Shown: positions 48,780 to 63,266 of the stretch, piece by piece
How positions within the stretch are numbered: position 1 is the stretch's first letter
How the letters are laid out: the number at the start of each line of letters is the position of its first letter
NCBI GenBank assembly: GCA_019914945.1
Contig: CM034105.1
Span: 11,656,001-11,720,000, forward strand
DNA length: 64,000 bases
Source of the DNA: Typha latifolia
Taxonomy: Eukaryota > Streptophyta > Magnoliopsida > Poales > Typhaceae
Direction: 5' to 3'
Notes under the pieces: generated by a model
What the model was told of the DNA's origin: nothing
Databases searched by the model: none
What the model saw: the letters and a program-made list of their open reading frames with translations, nothing else
Position numbers and translations under genes: made by a program

Positions 48780-50592
48780 TAATCATATAAATATGAAGTT
48801 CAAGATGAAAAGATTGAGTACTATCCCGAGCTACATCCAAAAAATTATCATTGTCGAGTAGGAGGATTGGGTTGAAATAGACCTAAATTTACTCCATAGC
48901 AATAGAGAAGAATGGAGGTATGGACTTTACAGTAAGTTACTAGATAAACATGTTCCTATTGAGGTTCTACGTCTAATCTTGTCTAAGATATGGCCAATGA
49001 TTAAGTCTTTCCTGGCTTCGAACACGGAAGTGGGCTTTTACCTCTATCTCTTTAGGTTAGCCAAAGAGATGACATGATTTGGTTCTTATCAAGGAACCTT
49101 GGACGATCAAGGGTCAAGTTCTTAACCTAATCCCTTGAAGGGTGGATTTCCAAGCATCGGAAGAGGTGATCAAATATGTTCTTACATGGGTTGCCTTTGC
49201 CCTACTGCCCACAGAGGCAACCCTAAGGTGAGACATGCTGAGTCAAACAGGGTTGCCCACTCTATAGTCCCAACTCGATTGGGAAAACTTGTTCAAGCCA
49301 AGTGACCCTTAATATGGGTTTGGGTGAGGATGCTGGGCTCATACAAGCTAACCATAAAGAATCTTAACAAGATGAAATTGATGAAATTTCTTTTTGGGAA
49401 CTAAAGAGTAAACAAGTTTTTCTACTAAGGAGATTTTGTGAATATTCTCTCAGAACTATGCAGCTTGAGATTTCTACAACGAATCCACCTATTCCAATCA
49501 CCCTACCTTCTAAGATCAGGTCTATATCGTTGTATTAGAATATTGTGAGTAAGTTGATATTTTTTTACAATTTTAGATATCAAGTATGCTCCCTTATACT
49601 TGGGCTCGATGTATGTTGCCCTTATTCCTAAAATCCCTACCCCTTCGCAGATTAGTGAGTTTAGGTCTATTTCCTTGTGTAATATTTTGTATAAGCTCAT
49701 TTCAAACTTTCGGTTAGCTGGATGAATATTGTTTTGCTAGGTTTAGTGAAATCTAAGCAGTTTGTCTTCATGATATATAAGTCAATAAAAGACAATATTA
49801 TACTTGCTTAAGAGATTGTGCAATCGATGCAACAGGGTGGTCCTTCTTGTTCTTATGTAGTTATTAAACTTAATATAAAAAAAAGCCTATGATGTGCTTA
49901 GTTAGAAAACCATCCTTGAGATTATGAAAATTAAGAGGTTTTTGATAAATTTTTGTCTTGGATTCTAACTTGCATTGAATCGGGTATGTACCTCTTGTAA
50001 TTTGTGGCAAGGAGATCCCATGTTGCCTTATTTATTTATTTATTCTCTTAAGAATAAATAATGATTGCTTGATAGGTTTAAAATTGTTGAAAATGATCGC
50101 ATTTGTAAATCTTATTTTTTCTAATGAGATTTTAATTTTTATGAAGGCAATTACTATTAAATGTGATGTCTTAAATTCTGTTTTGAATAAATATTGGTTC
50201 GTTACTAATCAGTCAACATAATCAAGTTTATTTTTTTATCTTCTTTCTTGAGCTAAATCCAACTTACAGATTTTTAGTGAGTAACCTTAAAATCGTGAGG
50301 AATTTGTCTACTTATCTCTCTGGGTAATTAAATTGAACATTTCAAACCTAAGGTTAGATATTTTGATTTTCTCGTAGTGAGGCTCAAAGGGAAGTTGGAT
50401 GGATAGACAATGACCATTATTAGGTTGTTCCTCAATTTCTTTGTCTATTTTTGATCGAGGTGATAAGTATTCCCATTCCTTCCTGTGAGACAAGGGTGAT
50501 AGTGATTCAAGCTACATTTGAATAATTTGGATACCTACCGTATGCATCCTAATGAGGGTGGCTTAGATATTACAAATTTATGGGACTCTCAT
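48780..50592 (+). mobile_element. Decayed LINE with ORF1 and reverse-transcriptase remnants
   Basis: Plus-strand pieces in several frames. A DUF4283-like ORF1 domain lies at 48930-49170 (LSKIWPMIKSFLAS, then KEPWTIKGQVLNLIPW after a frameshift). RT blocks lie at 49600-49920 (YVALIPKIPTPSQISEFRSI, SLCNILYKLIS, VVIKLNIKKAYDVL). The C-terminal RT end is near 50530-50590 (EGGLDITNLWDSH). The endonuclease is missing and stops are frequent. It belongs to the same general L1-type family as the fragments at 14.2-15.8 kb and 20.5-22.1 kb. Confidence 0.7.
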
Positions 50593-52545
50593 TGTAACAC
50601 CCCAAAATAAAATAAAATAAAATAAAAAGAGAAGGACCCATGCACTCTGAGCGCGTGCGTGCGTCCCTGCCACCCCATCCTTCTTCTTCTTCCTCTTCCC
50701 TTGCACGCCACCATCCCCACCTCCATTAATTCCTCCCCCCCTTCCCCACCGCACCATCTCTCCTCCACCTCGCTACCTCTCTTTCCCTCTCATTTCTCTC
50801 GGGTTGTCGACGAAGCCCCAAAGCCGACGACCTACCGAACAACCCCCCGGTAAGCCCTCCTACCCCGTCGTTAATTTCAGTAAAGTAACCTCTTTCCCCA
50901 TCGTCGTCATCGGAGTCCGCGGTGACCGATGACCCTGCGTCCAGCCACCGGTCCAAGAGCCCTAGTGGAAGGGGGGCTCTCTAGTCGGGCTTCAGGCCGT
51001 TGGTGAAGGGAGGAGGGACCTCCATGGCCGCCAACCATGCAGCGTGCCCCACCGCCGTCGAGCCCTCCTCCCCCTCTTTCCTCTTTCTTCCCCTTTTTAC
51101 TTACCCTTCTCGGCCTCGTGCTGTGCCGCCAGCACCGTCGACCTCGTGCTGCGCCGCCGGCCTCATGGTTGTGCCGCCGACACCGCGGCCTCGTGGGCCC
51201 TTCTCTCTCCTCCCTCTGTCTCCTTCCTTTGGAAGGGGATAGTGTACTAGGGTGGGGGGTTAAACACGCCCTTGTTGGGCTACGGCTTAGACCACAGCCC
51301 ACGAGGCTTGTGCACCGCGATCTGAACAGCAGCCCATAGGGCTAAACGGGCTGCGGTTTAGAGACCGCAGCCCATGAAGCCTCGAGCTTGTTGGGTTGCA
51401 GTTTGAACCATAGCCCATGAGCTATTTCCTCCCTTACTTGTTGAGTTGGGATTGGGCCCAACCCAATACCCCTAGCCTAGCCCATTTGGGGTCATTTGGA
51501 CACTATAACCCCGTTTCTCTATTCCACCTCATTAATTAGGATAACCACACCTTAATGATAATTTATTATCATCTGAATTTTAGGATAACATAGAACTCAC
51601 CCTAGGGGACCCTTGACTCATGTATACGCCTAAACATAAATTCTTTAATAAGGAAATTTATTCTATTAATTCGCTAATCTTATGGCCTTACTTGGGTGAA
51701 TTAATAGGATTAATACTACTTGAGAAAGATTTTGGAATTTCGGAGGAGCCGGCTAGCTAAAGAGATTAGAGTACTTTCGAAACCCCAAGGTGAGTAGAGT
51801 TTATACAAGTCTAGAATAATGTAGTTACAGTTATTATACCTTTTATGACACTATAGAAAATGTCAGTATTAATACATGCATCTAGTGTACCATGATATAT
51901 TTTGACATGTGCAGTTATTGATAATTTACTCGTCATGATATTATGAGAATGTTAATATTAGCATATGCATTAGTGTAACGATGCTCTACATGTATCATGT
52001 ATGATAAACTCTTGCATAAATATCTATTGTGAATATAAAATGTAACAATCATGATGATTATGATATGACTTATACACTCACAGACACTGCACCACTTTCA
52101 CCTATCATTAGTAGTCGGGTTTTGACTAGGTACTGTCCCTACTCACTCAGCCCGGGGTTAATGGTAGAGTGTATCATATATGACTATATTATTAGCGTCC
52201 CACATCTGAGGTCGGGAGCCTGTGTGACATTCAGGTAATTATACTGCATAGTCAAAACAATGATAGAGGAACATGATTGTGAGATGGGGATATATCTCTA
52301 GCGGTACCCGACGACGCAGGGTTAGGGCGTCCGTTGATGAGCCGAGGGCTCTTGATTCTCCCGCTGAGGGCAATGATGATTTAGAGAGAAAGAGAGTGAT
52401 ATGTGCTCACGACCGGATCCTCAGTTTGATGGCCACAGACAACCGGTCACATGTAGTGTCACCATGTATGTGTGGGTGACATTATCGCTAGATGTGTATA
52501 TATCCCTATTTGATGTATGAGATGATTGATGATTTTCTTGAGAAT
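50593..52545 (+). mobile_element. GC-rich LTR-like insertion beginning TGTAACACCCC
   Basis: The left edge TGTAACACCCCAAAATAAAA is the form seen at the start of many plant Ty3/gypsy LTRs. It interrupts LINE-derived sequence. The first 900 bases are markedly GC-rich, with long open frames on both strands that look like composition artefacts. The right edge is not certain and no internal gag-pol is seen, so a solo LTR is the simplest guess. It includes a short array of degenerate hairpins at 51277-51416. Confidence 0.35.
51277..51416. repeat. Four degenerate hairpin units (GGGCTGCGGT...ACCGCAGCCC)
   Basis: Four units each end in AGCCCA or AGCCCAT-like sequence, with unit ends at 51300, 51335, 51373 and 51416. 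The third, 51348-51373, is a perfect inverted repeat of 10 bp with a 6-base loop. The others form weaker versions of it. Confidence 0.7.
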
Positions 52546-52679
52546 ATCTGCAATGTGTGGTGAATGGCTTGGTGAGATATGATAAAACATAATTGATACC
52601 TTGGTGAGCATGAAATGATTAAACTACTCTTTTATCGTCATGCATAACATGTAAACACTATGATTGAGATTTGTATGAA

Positions 52680-53760
52680 TAAAGGATTGTATCAAGCTGT
52701 TACTTGGAGGTGGGCTCCTGATTCTCCCACGTGGTTTACACGTATATTTGGAGGTGTGTTTCACTTGTATTGGGCTGATTGGTTTCAAAGATATGAATTT
52801 GTTTACTTCTCCTAACAAGTTGTTATGGATCAAACTCATGATGCATAAGTATGGTAATTGTAATATGCAGCTCGTCTCTTAGAATTGGAGCTAAAAAGTC
52901 TATTTTTTGTCTTATCTATGATTCCTTAGCTATCATTAAAATTGGTATCCTCAAATTAAAAGTCTATTTTTTTTTATCTTATCTATGATTCTGTAGCTAT
53001 TATTAAAATAGATATCCTCAAATTAGTTAAGGTTTCTCCCAATTTACGCACTAAAAAAGTGTTCTGGTTCATCACTAATCAAGCTTAGATACCCAACCAT
53101 ATATGCTCTATACTTACTTTGGCAGAGTCTTGGAAAATATTATATGCTTTATACCTCTTAACTCTTTGTTTAGTTGAGGACTCAGATTGGGTCTCCTAAA
53201 CCGTTCATATTTCTACTGCCTCTCTATTACTAATTTTCTAACGGATTTAAAGTGTCCTAATTATGATTCCTGAGATGGGTGGTTAGTGTTAAGAAAATTG
53301 TCACTTGCTTCTAAAATAAAAATGTTCATTTGAAAAACTATTTGGAGCTGTCTCCCTACTAATGCCTAATTGCATAGTATATCCTTTGTCTCCCTCAGCA
53401 TCCTACTCGATATGCAATATGGAGCTTGAATCTATCGGCTAAAGATCTGTGGAGGGATATGTTATAATATTTAGATTGTAAAGTCTCCTACATCGACATA
53501 TGGAATTGAGAAAGCTGGATTAAAGAGAGGCATACTGATAATAAGACAGTGGCTACCTTGATTTGATGCTTAATTAGCCTAGAGGGATGTGGCATCTCTA
53601 GAAAAGCATAAACGAGCTGGTTCTCTAGTGCAAAACGATGGCCCTTAAGCTAGATACAAACTCGTATGTCAAGATTGATAGGCAAGTCTAGACTTATATC
53701 CGAAATGGATAATGATCAATATGGCATATATTTTGATGTGTTAGCTACTTAGTGCATCTT
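52680..53760 (+). mobile_element. LINE 3' fragment
   Basis: GLIGFKDMNLFTSPNKLLW and KLMMHKYGNC at about 52775-52870 match the post-RT segment of plant LINEs (GGLGFxDLxxFNxALLxKxxW...KYG). Later pieces (FEKLFGAVSLLMPNC near 53330-53375) fit the zinc-finger/RNase H side. It may be a separate copy from 48780-50592 because the same RT-end segment is present in both. Confidence 0.55.
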
Positions 53761-54935
53761 TGATAGTAGATAAGATTGACATCGTTTGGACAGAATCATG
53801 TTGGATTTCAGAACTTTGATAATCTATTGATTATTCTCAAACTAAACTAAACTTACCAACCAACTTTGATAATCTATTGACTAAGGTAGTCATGAGTTCA
53901 ACTCCAACTCCAAATAATATTGTGGAGATATTGTTTGGTGGTTGGTGGTTTGGTGGTTTGGCTCGATTCGGTTGATAGCTCGGCGGTGCGGTTAGCTTGG
54001 AAGAACAGCTTGACAACGCAACAGCTTGGAACAGGTTTCAACGGCGTTTAGTTCGAAGCAATTGTTCGACAACGCATAGGAGGGTTGGCCCTTTGTCTAG
54101 CTTATATCTAGCTTTTTGGCTCATGAATGATTAAAAAAAAAAAACTAAACTAAACTTAAGAAAACAGTTAGGCCTTGTTTGTTTAGTGCATAAGCTTCCC
54201 TTATCTCATTTATTTGGAAATAACATCCAAATACTACTCTTTCTCTAGAAATTAGTTATGCACAAATTTCTATGTCAAATGAAGGAGTGTGATAAAGTTA
54301 GACCATTTTCCTTTCTAAAATTATACATAAACTTCTTATTCTTGTTTAAGATTTATACATTAACAAAACAATGCCTTAGATAGTTAAGAATGTACCTAAA
54401 AATATTATTAATGTGTAAGATTTCTTACATGGTAGTGTATCTGTGCCATACTAATATCTTACACATCAATTACATTTTCAGATAAATTCTTGAGTACGAA
54501 GTAAGTATGCATAATAATATAGTTCTTATTAAAGACTTTAAAAAGGATAAGCAAGGACTTCAAATAAGGACAATTTCCCCATGGATCTTGGGGTTCCATA
54601 CAATACTTAGCATAGATCATTTAGAATAAACTTTAAGCCCCCATTTATTTTAGAATTATCTTTTTTTCATATTCCAAATTAGGGAACACTACTTTAGATT
54701 AGAATACAAAAATATCAAATTATCCCTACTCTAAATGTTATTCTAATTATTTCACATATAAGTATAAATATATATTTTGCATCTCATACCACAAATAAAA
54801 AAAGATCGCTAATTTTTCCACCCAATTTTTTTTGCTTAATTTTTCCACTTATTTTCTCTCTCCTATCGACTACTACCCACCTATTTCAATGCATACTCTT
54901 ACAAGTATATATTGTATACCTACAAAAAATAAGAA
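53761..54935. other. Intergenic repeat-derived DNA
   Basis: Includes a GGTTTGGTGG-type simple patch at about 53935-53965 and a possible MITE end (TTAGGCCTTGTTTG) at about 54171. No gene is seen. Confidence 0.4.
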
Positions 54936-55399
54936 TATATTATATACTAATTTTAGGGGTATATTTATGGTGAGGTGGTGGTGCGAATGGTAGTGATAGT
55001 GCCATGAATGATGCGATCTAGATGACGGAAATGAAAAAGATAATGGTGATGATGATGGTAAGGGTGGCGGTAATAATATGGACAAATCTGAGATCTAGAA
55101 AGGAAGAGGAGGGAGGAAAAGGCTGATCCTACAGGACTAGGGGAGCAGTAGTCGAAGAAAGGAAAGAGGGAAATGACTTTGGTGGGAGACAGCCTTGGAG
55201 AACAAGAGGGAATGAGATCGGAAGAAGAGAGGGAAATGAGAGGAAGAAGAAGATAGAAAATGATCAATATTCTTCAATAATCTAAAAGTCACTATCCTCC
55301 ACGTATTTATTTGGAGGCTAACCCTAATGACTAAAAATAATTTAAGCCCTAAATTAAACAAATAATAAAAGTAACCCTAGTTGGACTGAATTTATGTTC

Positions 55400-55760
55400 A
55401 GGCATTTGAATGTCGTTGGTTGGGCATTCGAACTCTTTGGCAAAAGCTGCTACTCTTGGATTAGGACATTCGAATGTTGTTCCTCAAGCGTTCGAACACT
55501 CGATATTTTGTAGCTCTTAGATTGGGGCGTTGGGACATTGGATTTAATCGGTGTCCGAGCATTTGAATGTTGTTGGTTTGGCATTTGAACTCCTTGACGA
55601 AGACTACTACTCTCATATTGGAACGTCCAAACGTTGTTCATTAGGCATTCAAACATCTCGATATTCTATAGCTCTCAGATTAGGGCATTTGAAAACTGGC
55701 CGGACGTTTAAATGCCTTGATATAATGTTGCTCTAGGATTAAGGCATTCAAATGCCTCGA
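55400..55760. repeat. Tandem repeats of about 158 bp inside the left LTR-like arm
   Basis: GCATTTGAATGT(C/T)GTTGGTTTGG begins at about 55400 and again at about 55559. ACATTCGAATGTTGTTC at 55464 corresponds to AACGTCCAAACGTTGTTC at 55621. Within each unit, GCATTCGAA-type words recur every 30-60 bases. The right arm has fewer such units. Confidence 0.65.
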
Positions 55761-56109
55761 AGACTTCCTATTCCTCAAAATTTTCCACTACTTGCTCACG
55801 TGAAGGCCGGTGTGGATTGACGACCATCTCAGAGTGTCATGCTACTTGAGTGGCTAGCAGTGATTCTCGTGGTGGTGGAATACACATTCATAATCCTCCA
55901 TCACGTGGTAGAAGATGTAGGAGGTCTCATTATGAGAGGAGCTTCGCTACTGTCGAGTATCGTTGCAAGCCAATAATGGCTTGAGTCAACACCTCGACAA
56001 AGGTTTGCATGGCCCTCTAAAATTCTAGAAATGTGGCTTGCATCACGCCATTATATGGACTAAATATGTGTGCCCAAGCATTATAAAGGCTGAGGTGACT
56101 ATCAGTGAG

Positions 56110-56340
56110 TTGGAGATCGAATTGTTCCCCTTCAAAGTTGTCACTTCTGCTTTCACATAGGCGCCTTTATGTGGATACAAAGCCATGGATTTAGTAGTGG
56201 GCATAGTGGTCCGAAAAATAATGGCTTGGAGATCAGATAGTTCCCCTCCAAAGTTGTCACTTCTACTTTCACATAGATGCTTTTGTGTGGATACGAAGTC
56301 ATGGATTCAGTAGTAGGCGTAGTGGTCCAAAGAATAATAG
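56110..56340. repeat. 116-bp tandem duplication next to the primer-binding site
   Basis: TTGGAGATC at 56110 and at 56226 begin two copies that run through CAAAGTTGTCACTTCT, TGTGGATAC and AGTGGTCC. They are highly similar, and the second ends exactly where the primer-site-like sequence begins. Confidence 0.8.
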
Positions 56341-56975
56341 CTCTAATACTACTTGATATGAACTGGTCTTAAGGGTATATTTGTGGTAAGGTAGTGGTGC
56401 GGATGAGAGTGGTAGTAGTAGGGATGATGAGATCTAAACGATAGAAGTGGAATGAAATAATGAAAAAGATGATAGCATGGGGATAAATCTGTGATTTAAA
56501 AAGGAAGATGATGGGGGGAGAGGGTCGGCCATACGGATCTAGGGGGAACGATAATTGAAAGGGAGGAGGACGGCGACCTAACTTGAGAGAACAAGAGAGG
56601 GAGGAGATCGAGGGTAGAGATGGAGCCGAGAGGTAGAAGAATGTAGGAAATGATTAATATTCTTCAATGATCTAAAAGTGGATGTTTTCCATATATTTAT
56701 TTGGTGGCTAACCTTAATAGCTGAAAATTAATTAAGCCCTAAATCAAACAAATAATTAAAATAATCCTAGTTGGACTAAGTTGGTGTTCGAGCATTCAAA
56801 CACTATTGATTAGGCATTCGAATGCCTCGATGAAGATTATTCTTGGGTTCGAGTGCCTTTGGTCGGGAGTTCAATGAATGTTGCTCATGGATTGTGGTGT
56901 TCGAACGTCATTGCGTTGCTATTTAAATATCACTACAAATGTTGCCCTTAGATTGTGGCATTCAGCTATCATTAC

Positions 56976-59279
56976 CCAATACCATCATCCCTACTATGCA
57001 TCTGTCAAACCTTGCTATCGTCCACATTCACCCGTCGCCAACATTACTATCGAACCCTTATCCAAATTTAGATAGAGTTAGAAACCAACGAGAGACTAAA
57101 CAAAAACCATATATCGCGAAGTTACAAAGCTAATACATCTAGTTCAGTAATTTTCTGGCCCTGTTAGAATATTTGGCAAGTATTCTTCTCAAACTGCGCT
57201 GATCATATTTATGCAGCCATTCTCAAATGACAAATATAATTCTCAAATTGCGCAGATCATATTTCTACAACCATACTCGACCTACCCATCGAGATCGGTT
57301 CACATCAAAATACTTTATTTTAAACTTATATGTCAAATCAAAAGCATCTGAGTTGATTGCACTTCTATTTATACTTTATCTTAATTTTTTATATTACATC
57401 AAAAATACTTATTATCCAACTATTTTATATTATAAGTAAATATTAGACTACTAACTCTAGATTAGAAATATAATTCTCCAGTTAAGAATATAAACTAGAT
57501 ATTCTAGATTTTCCTTTAATCTCATATCAAATGAGAAAGAAATTATCATTAAAAGGGAGGCACTGCTGGAACTTAATGCAGCCAGAAATTATGGTGCCAA
57601 AGATCTATCACCCAAAAATCTTGATATAATCTACCAGAGCTGTCTCATGTACCAATACAATATGATTAAAAGCCGGCATTAAATTCTTTCAATTTTCTTT
57701 TTGGTTGTTGCATATGAACTTAATTAGACGGCTATGAGTTGTGTGACATGTCAAAGCTTAAGCAAGAGAATAATTCACATATTTCTTATTCATGACAACT
57801 GCACTTGCTCTTATTTCTACCAGAAAGAAATAATTGAGATATAACCTATTAAAGATGAGGAAATTATGAATTTGATTATTTGCAATTGATGGCAGATGGA
57901 AAGAGACTCTTGGCTTAATTAGAACATAACCCAAGAAAGTTATGAAGTATTTTTGCAGATTTGATCAAAGTTCTGGATTGCTACATTATATAATAGTTTT
58001 ATTTTTACATGGTATTGTAGTGGAGCTTTATTCGTGCACAATCCAATTGATATCTCTGATAAAAATCTGGTCATCCACCATTTTTTTTTCAGAAAAAAAT
58101 CCATTGTTCTAATTTTCTATTTCTTTTTAAAGTTAATTATATATAGACCCTCTAAATTATCATCGTTTTTTTTATTATATTTGCTTGTTTAGTTTTCGGG
58201 AGGCAATAATTTATTCATGAAGTAATTGTTTTGACATTGTTAATCTATATTATAGTTGAGAGAAGAAATATAGGGTGTAAGTAAAAAATAAGTAAAAAAT
58301 AAGTAAAAATAAGTGGCAATTTTAAAGATCTGTGTAATTTACTCTTTCATTTGTAATATAAGGGTCCCTCTCTCAATATATAAGCAATTAAAATGTGGAG
58401 AATAATAACATGCAAACCATGCCGTTCATACCAGATCCTTTTCTTCTTGAAAATTAGGTTAAAAAACATGCATAATTGAATCCAAATCCACATCAACTAA
58501 AATTATCAACAAAGGATTTACATACTAAATTTATTTATAGGTTACTGAGGAATTATACATAGAGATTAATTTCAGTTTTTGCTCAATACTTGATCAGGAT
58601 TTACATACTAAATTTCCACAAAAATGTAAGAGATACATAAGATCACAAAAGGATGCTTTACCAACTAATATTTTTAGATCCAGCAACCCAACAATAAAGG
58701 AAAAAATAAGTACAACACCAGAGAGGGAAAATGATCCTTATCTTCCTTTCATTATCCTCTGAGACGTGGGAGACAATCAGACAAGAGAGTAGGAAAAGAG
58801 AACATTACCCGACATTATCAGCAGGTTAAGCCCCACATTTTTGTTGTCATCAATTCATGGTTATTCATAGATAAACAGTGATAGCAAAGTTTAATTGTTT
58901 GGTGCTAAATTCTAAAGTAGTTGGTCAATTATTCCCAACTACAATACTATTTGGGACACCAAACATACAGTTAAAAGATCCCCCATGCTATGGGTAACAA
59001 TAGAACACCTACAGGATTCTGGGGGCCCCTTCATCTTTCTACGGCAATTGGTGATTGGATTGCAGAGGATATTTGTTAAGTTGGCAAGACACAGTTCAGT
59101 AAATTTAAGAGCACATGGTATTACTTCAAAGTCTTAAAAGAAAGAAAGCAAATACTCTTGAGTGTCTAAAGATTCCGGAGACAAAACATACTGTCTGAAT
59201 CTGACAAATTGGAATACGATTGCAGGTGAAAAGTTAAGAACTCTAAGGCAAACCATGAACCAAAATTTAAGAGATGAAT
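56976..59279. other. Intergenic AT-rich DNA
   Basis: No coding region recognised. The last few hundred bases before 59280 are probably the 3' UTR of the eL8 gene on the minus strand. Confidence 0.5.
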
Positions 59280-61831
<2,552 letters not shown>

Positions 61832-61843
61832 CTCGGAGGTTGA

Positions 61844-62065
61844 TTAGGGTTAGGGCTTTTTCGGGGTGGCAAGGAGAGGCGGAAACCCTTAAAATCGGAG
61901 AGGCGGAAGAAAGCCGAAGGGTTTATAAAAGGTTATGAGAGGAGAGGATTTATGTGATCTCAACCGTCGAATGCTTTGTGATTGAGATGATCGGACGTTT
62001 CTAGCCGTCTGATTAGTTTCTTTTGTTGTTTATTTTACGATAGCGAAGGAGATGAAGAAACCCTA
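61844..62065 (-). promoter_or_regulatory. Telo-box-like leader and promoter motifs of eL8
   Basis: On the coding strand the leader contains AACCCTAA (plus-strand TTAGGGTT at 61844-61851) just before the ATG, after a pyrimidine-rich stretch. A further AAACCCTA is on the plus strand at 62058-62065. Telo-boxes are usual in plant ribosomal-protein promoters. Confidence 0.5.
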
Positions 62066-63116
62066 GCAAAGTGGGCAGGAAGTGTAAGCTTTTCGAATGA
62101 CAGAAATGGCCCGAGAAATCCGATTTAGTCTTATATTTGATCATTTGCCAAATAGGAGACAATGGGAAGAAAAAGACTATAAATTTTTTTAGAGTTTTTA
62201 ACTATTTTAAGTCTGTCATAAAAAATTTTGCACATACTTAAATACAAGACTAGATGAACCGATTAACAACTTTTATCTGGTTCAATGACTTATATAAAAA
62301 TTTAAAAGTAGATAAGTCTTAGTAGGTGAATTTTTCATATAAGTTGTTTTGTTTTTGCGAGACTTAATAGGTTAACTGTAAACAACAGTTCTATAGTTTT
62401 CTAACTCACATAATCTTATATTTAAGTTTTGAATATATTATATGCATAATTTTTTAATTTTTTGAGAGAACTAGTTTAGGCAAAAATACAATTCCTTACA
62501 GAATATTGTATGGGTATAGTTTGGACTTGTTATATATATATATATATATATAATAAGATTTTTTTTGCATATGTTCTTCCACAAAGTCTCATATTTGTGT
62601 ATGAAGGATTTTGACACGAATAAAGTAATTGCATCATTCGGTTACCCTAATTCCAGATCCCAATATGTATGCAAAAGTAAATACATAGGATATATCTTCG
62701 AAAAGAATAATTAGATTGGAATCGAACTAAAATTTCACGTCGTTACTCTGTATTACAGTATTTCTGATAGATAACAATGAATGCAAGAACATGGATAATT
62801 GATGTTTTGTCTGGATAGACAACAATGAATACAAGCACATCAGTATTGATGAGTTCATATGAAGAAAAATAAGCTCGAAAAATGCCGAAAAGCTGCCGCC
62901 AAATAACTTGCTACCTATCTTTATCTCAATTCTCTCATTTCAGAAAAGAATGCCTGCAGCCAACCAAAGAATTCATCACTTGAGAACATCAGCTCGCACT
63001 CTGTACTTTCTCAAGAAGACTATACTCGAATTGCATGAGCGAACGATGCATTGTGGCAGTGAAAACTTACCGGATTAAATAGTCTCTTCCCAATTTCTGG
63101 TTAAAAGCACCATAGC
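62066..63116. other. Intergenic DNA between eL8 and UPRT
   Basis: AT-rich, with a TA microsatellite at about 62530-62553. The right part, from about 62900, is probably 3' UTR of the UPRT gene on the minus strand. Confidence 0.5.
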
Positions 63117-63266
63117 CTAATCATCATCTGTTCCAAAATACCTATCACCAAACTCGCCCATGCCAGGAATGACACGAAAATCTTCATTTAGCCCAAACTC
63201 AATTTCGGATGTCACAATCTTAATTCTTGGGAATCTTTTGCAAACTACATGCACCCCTTGAGGAGC
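63117..63266 (-). CDS. UPP: Uracil phosphoribosyltransferase, last exon (gene continues to the right)
   Basis: After a CAAGGCTC-type boundary (acceptor CTAG, exon from 63266), the minus-strand frame encodes APQGVHVVCKRFPRIKIVTS, then EIEFGLNEDFRVIPGMGEFG and DRYFGTDDD before TAG. This is the C-terminus of uracil phosphoribosyltransferase, including the GxGEFGDRYFGT segment that lines the uracil site. The enzyme makes UMP from uracil and PRPP in pyrimidine salvage; plant forms are plastid-located. Only the final 49 residues are inside the window. Upstream exons lie beyond the right edge, since 63267-64000 reads as intron. Confidence 0.9.
   Translation of the reverse strand, partial: APQGVHVVCKRFPRIKIVTSEIEFGLNEDFRVIPGMGEFGDRYFGTDDD

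Larger units (their letters stand above)
54937..56975 (-). mobile_element. Small noncoding LTR element (TRIM-like), minus strand
   Basis: Two long direct repeats, about 54937-55780 and 56354-56975, align by eye. Both start near GGTATATTT(A/G)TGGT(G/A)AGGT and run through TTCTTCAATAATCTAAAAG and TTAAGCCCTAAAT. Between them, next to the right repeat, 56340-56351 reads on the minus strand TAGTATTAGAGC. This matches 10 of 12 positions of the plant initiator-tRNA-Met primer site TGGTATCAGAGC. The spacer is only about 570 bases and encodes no recognisable protein. Size and layout fit a terminal-repeat retrotransposon in miniature or a deleted element. The repeats have diverged, so insertion is old. 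Exact LTR ends and target duplications were not determined. Confidence 0.5.

Noticed and set aside
50659..51339. Several overlapping Pro/Arg/Ser-rich frames on both strands
   Set aside because: They result from the high GC content of the LTR-like block; there are no domains, and the frames overlap each other on both strands.
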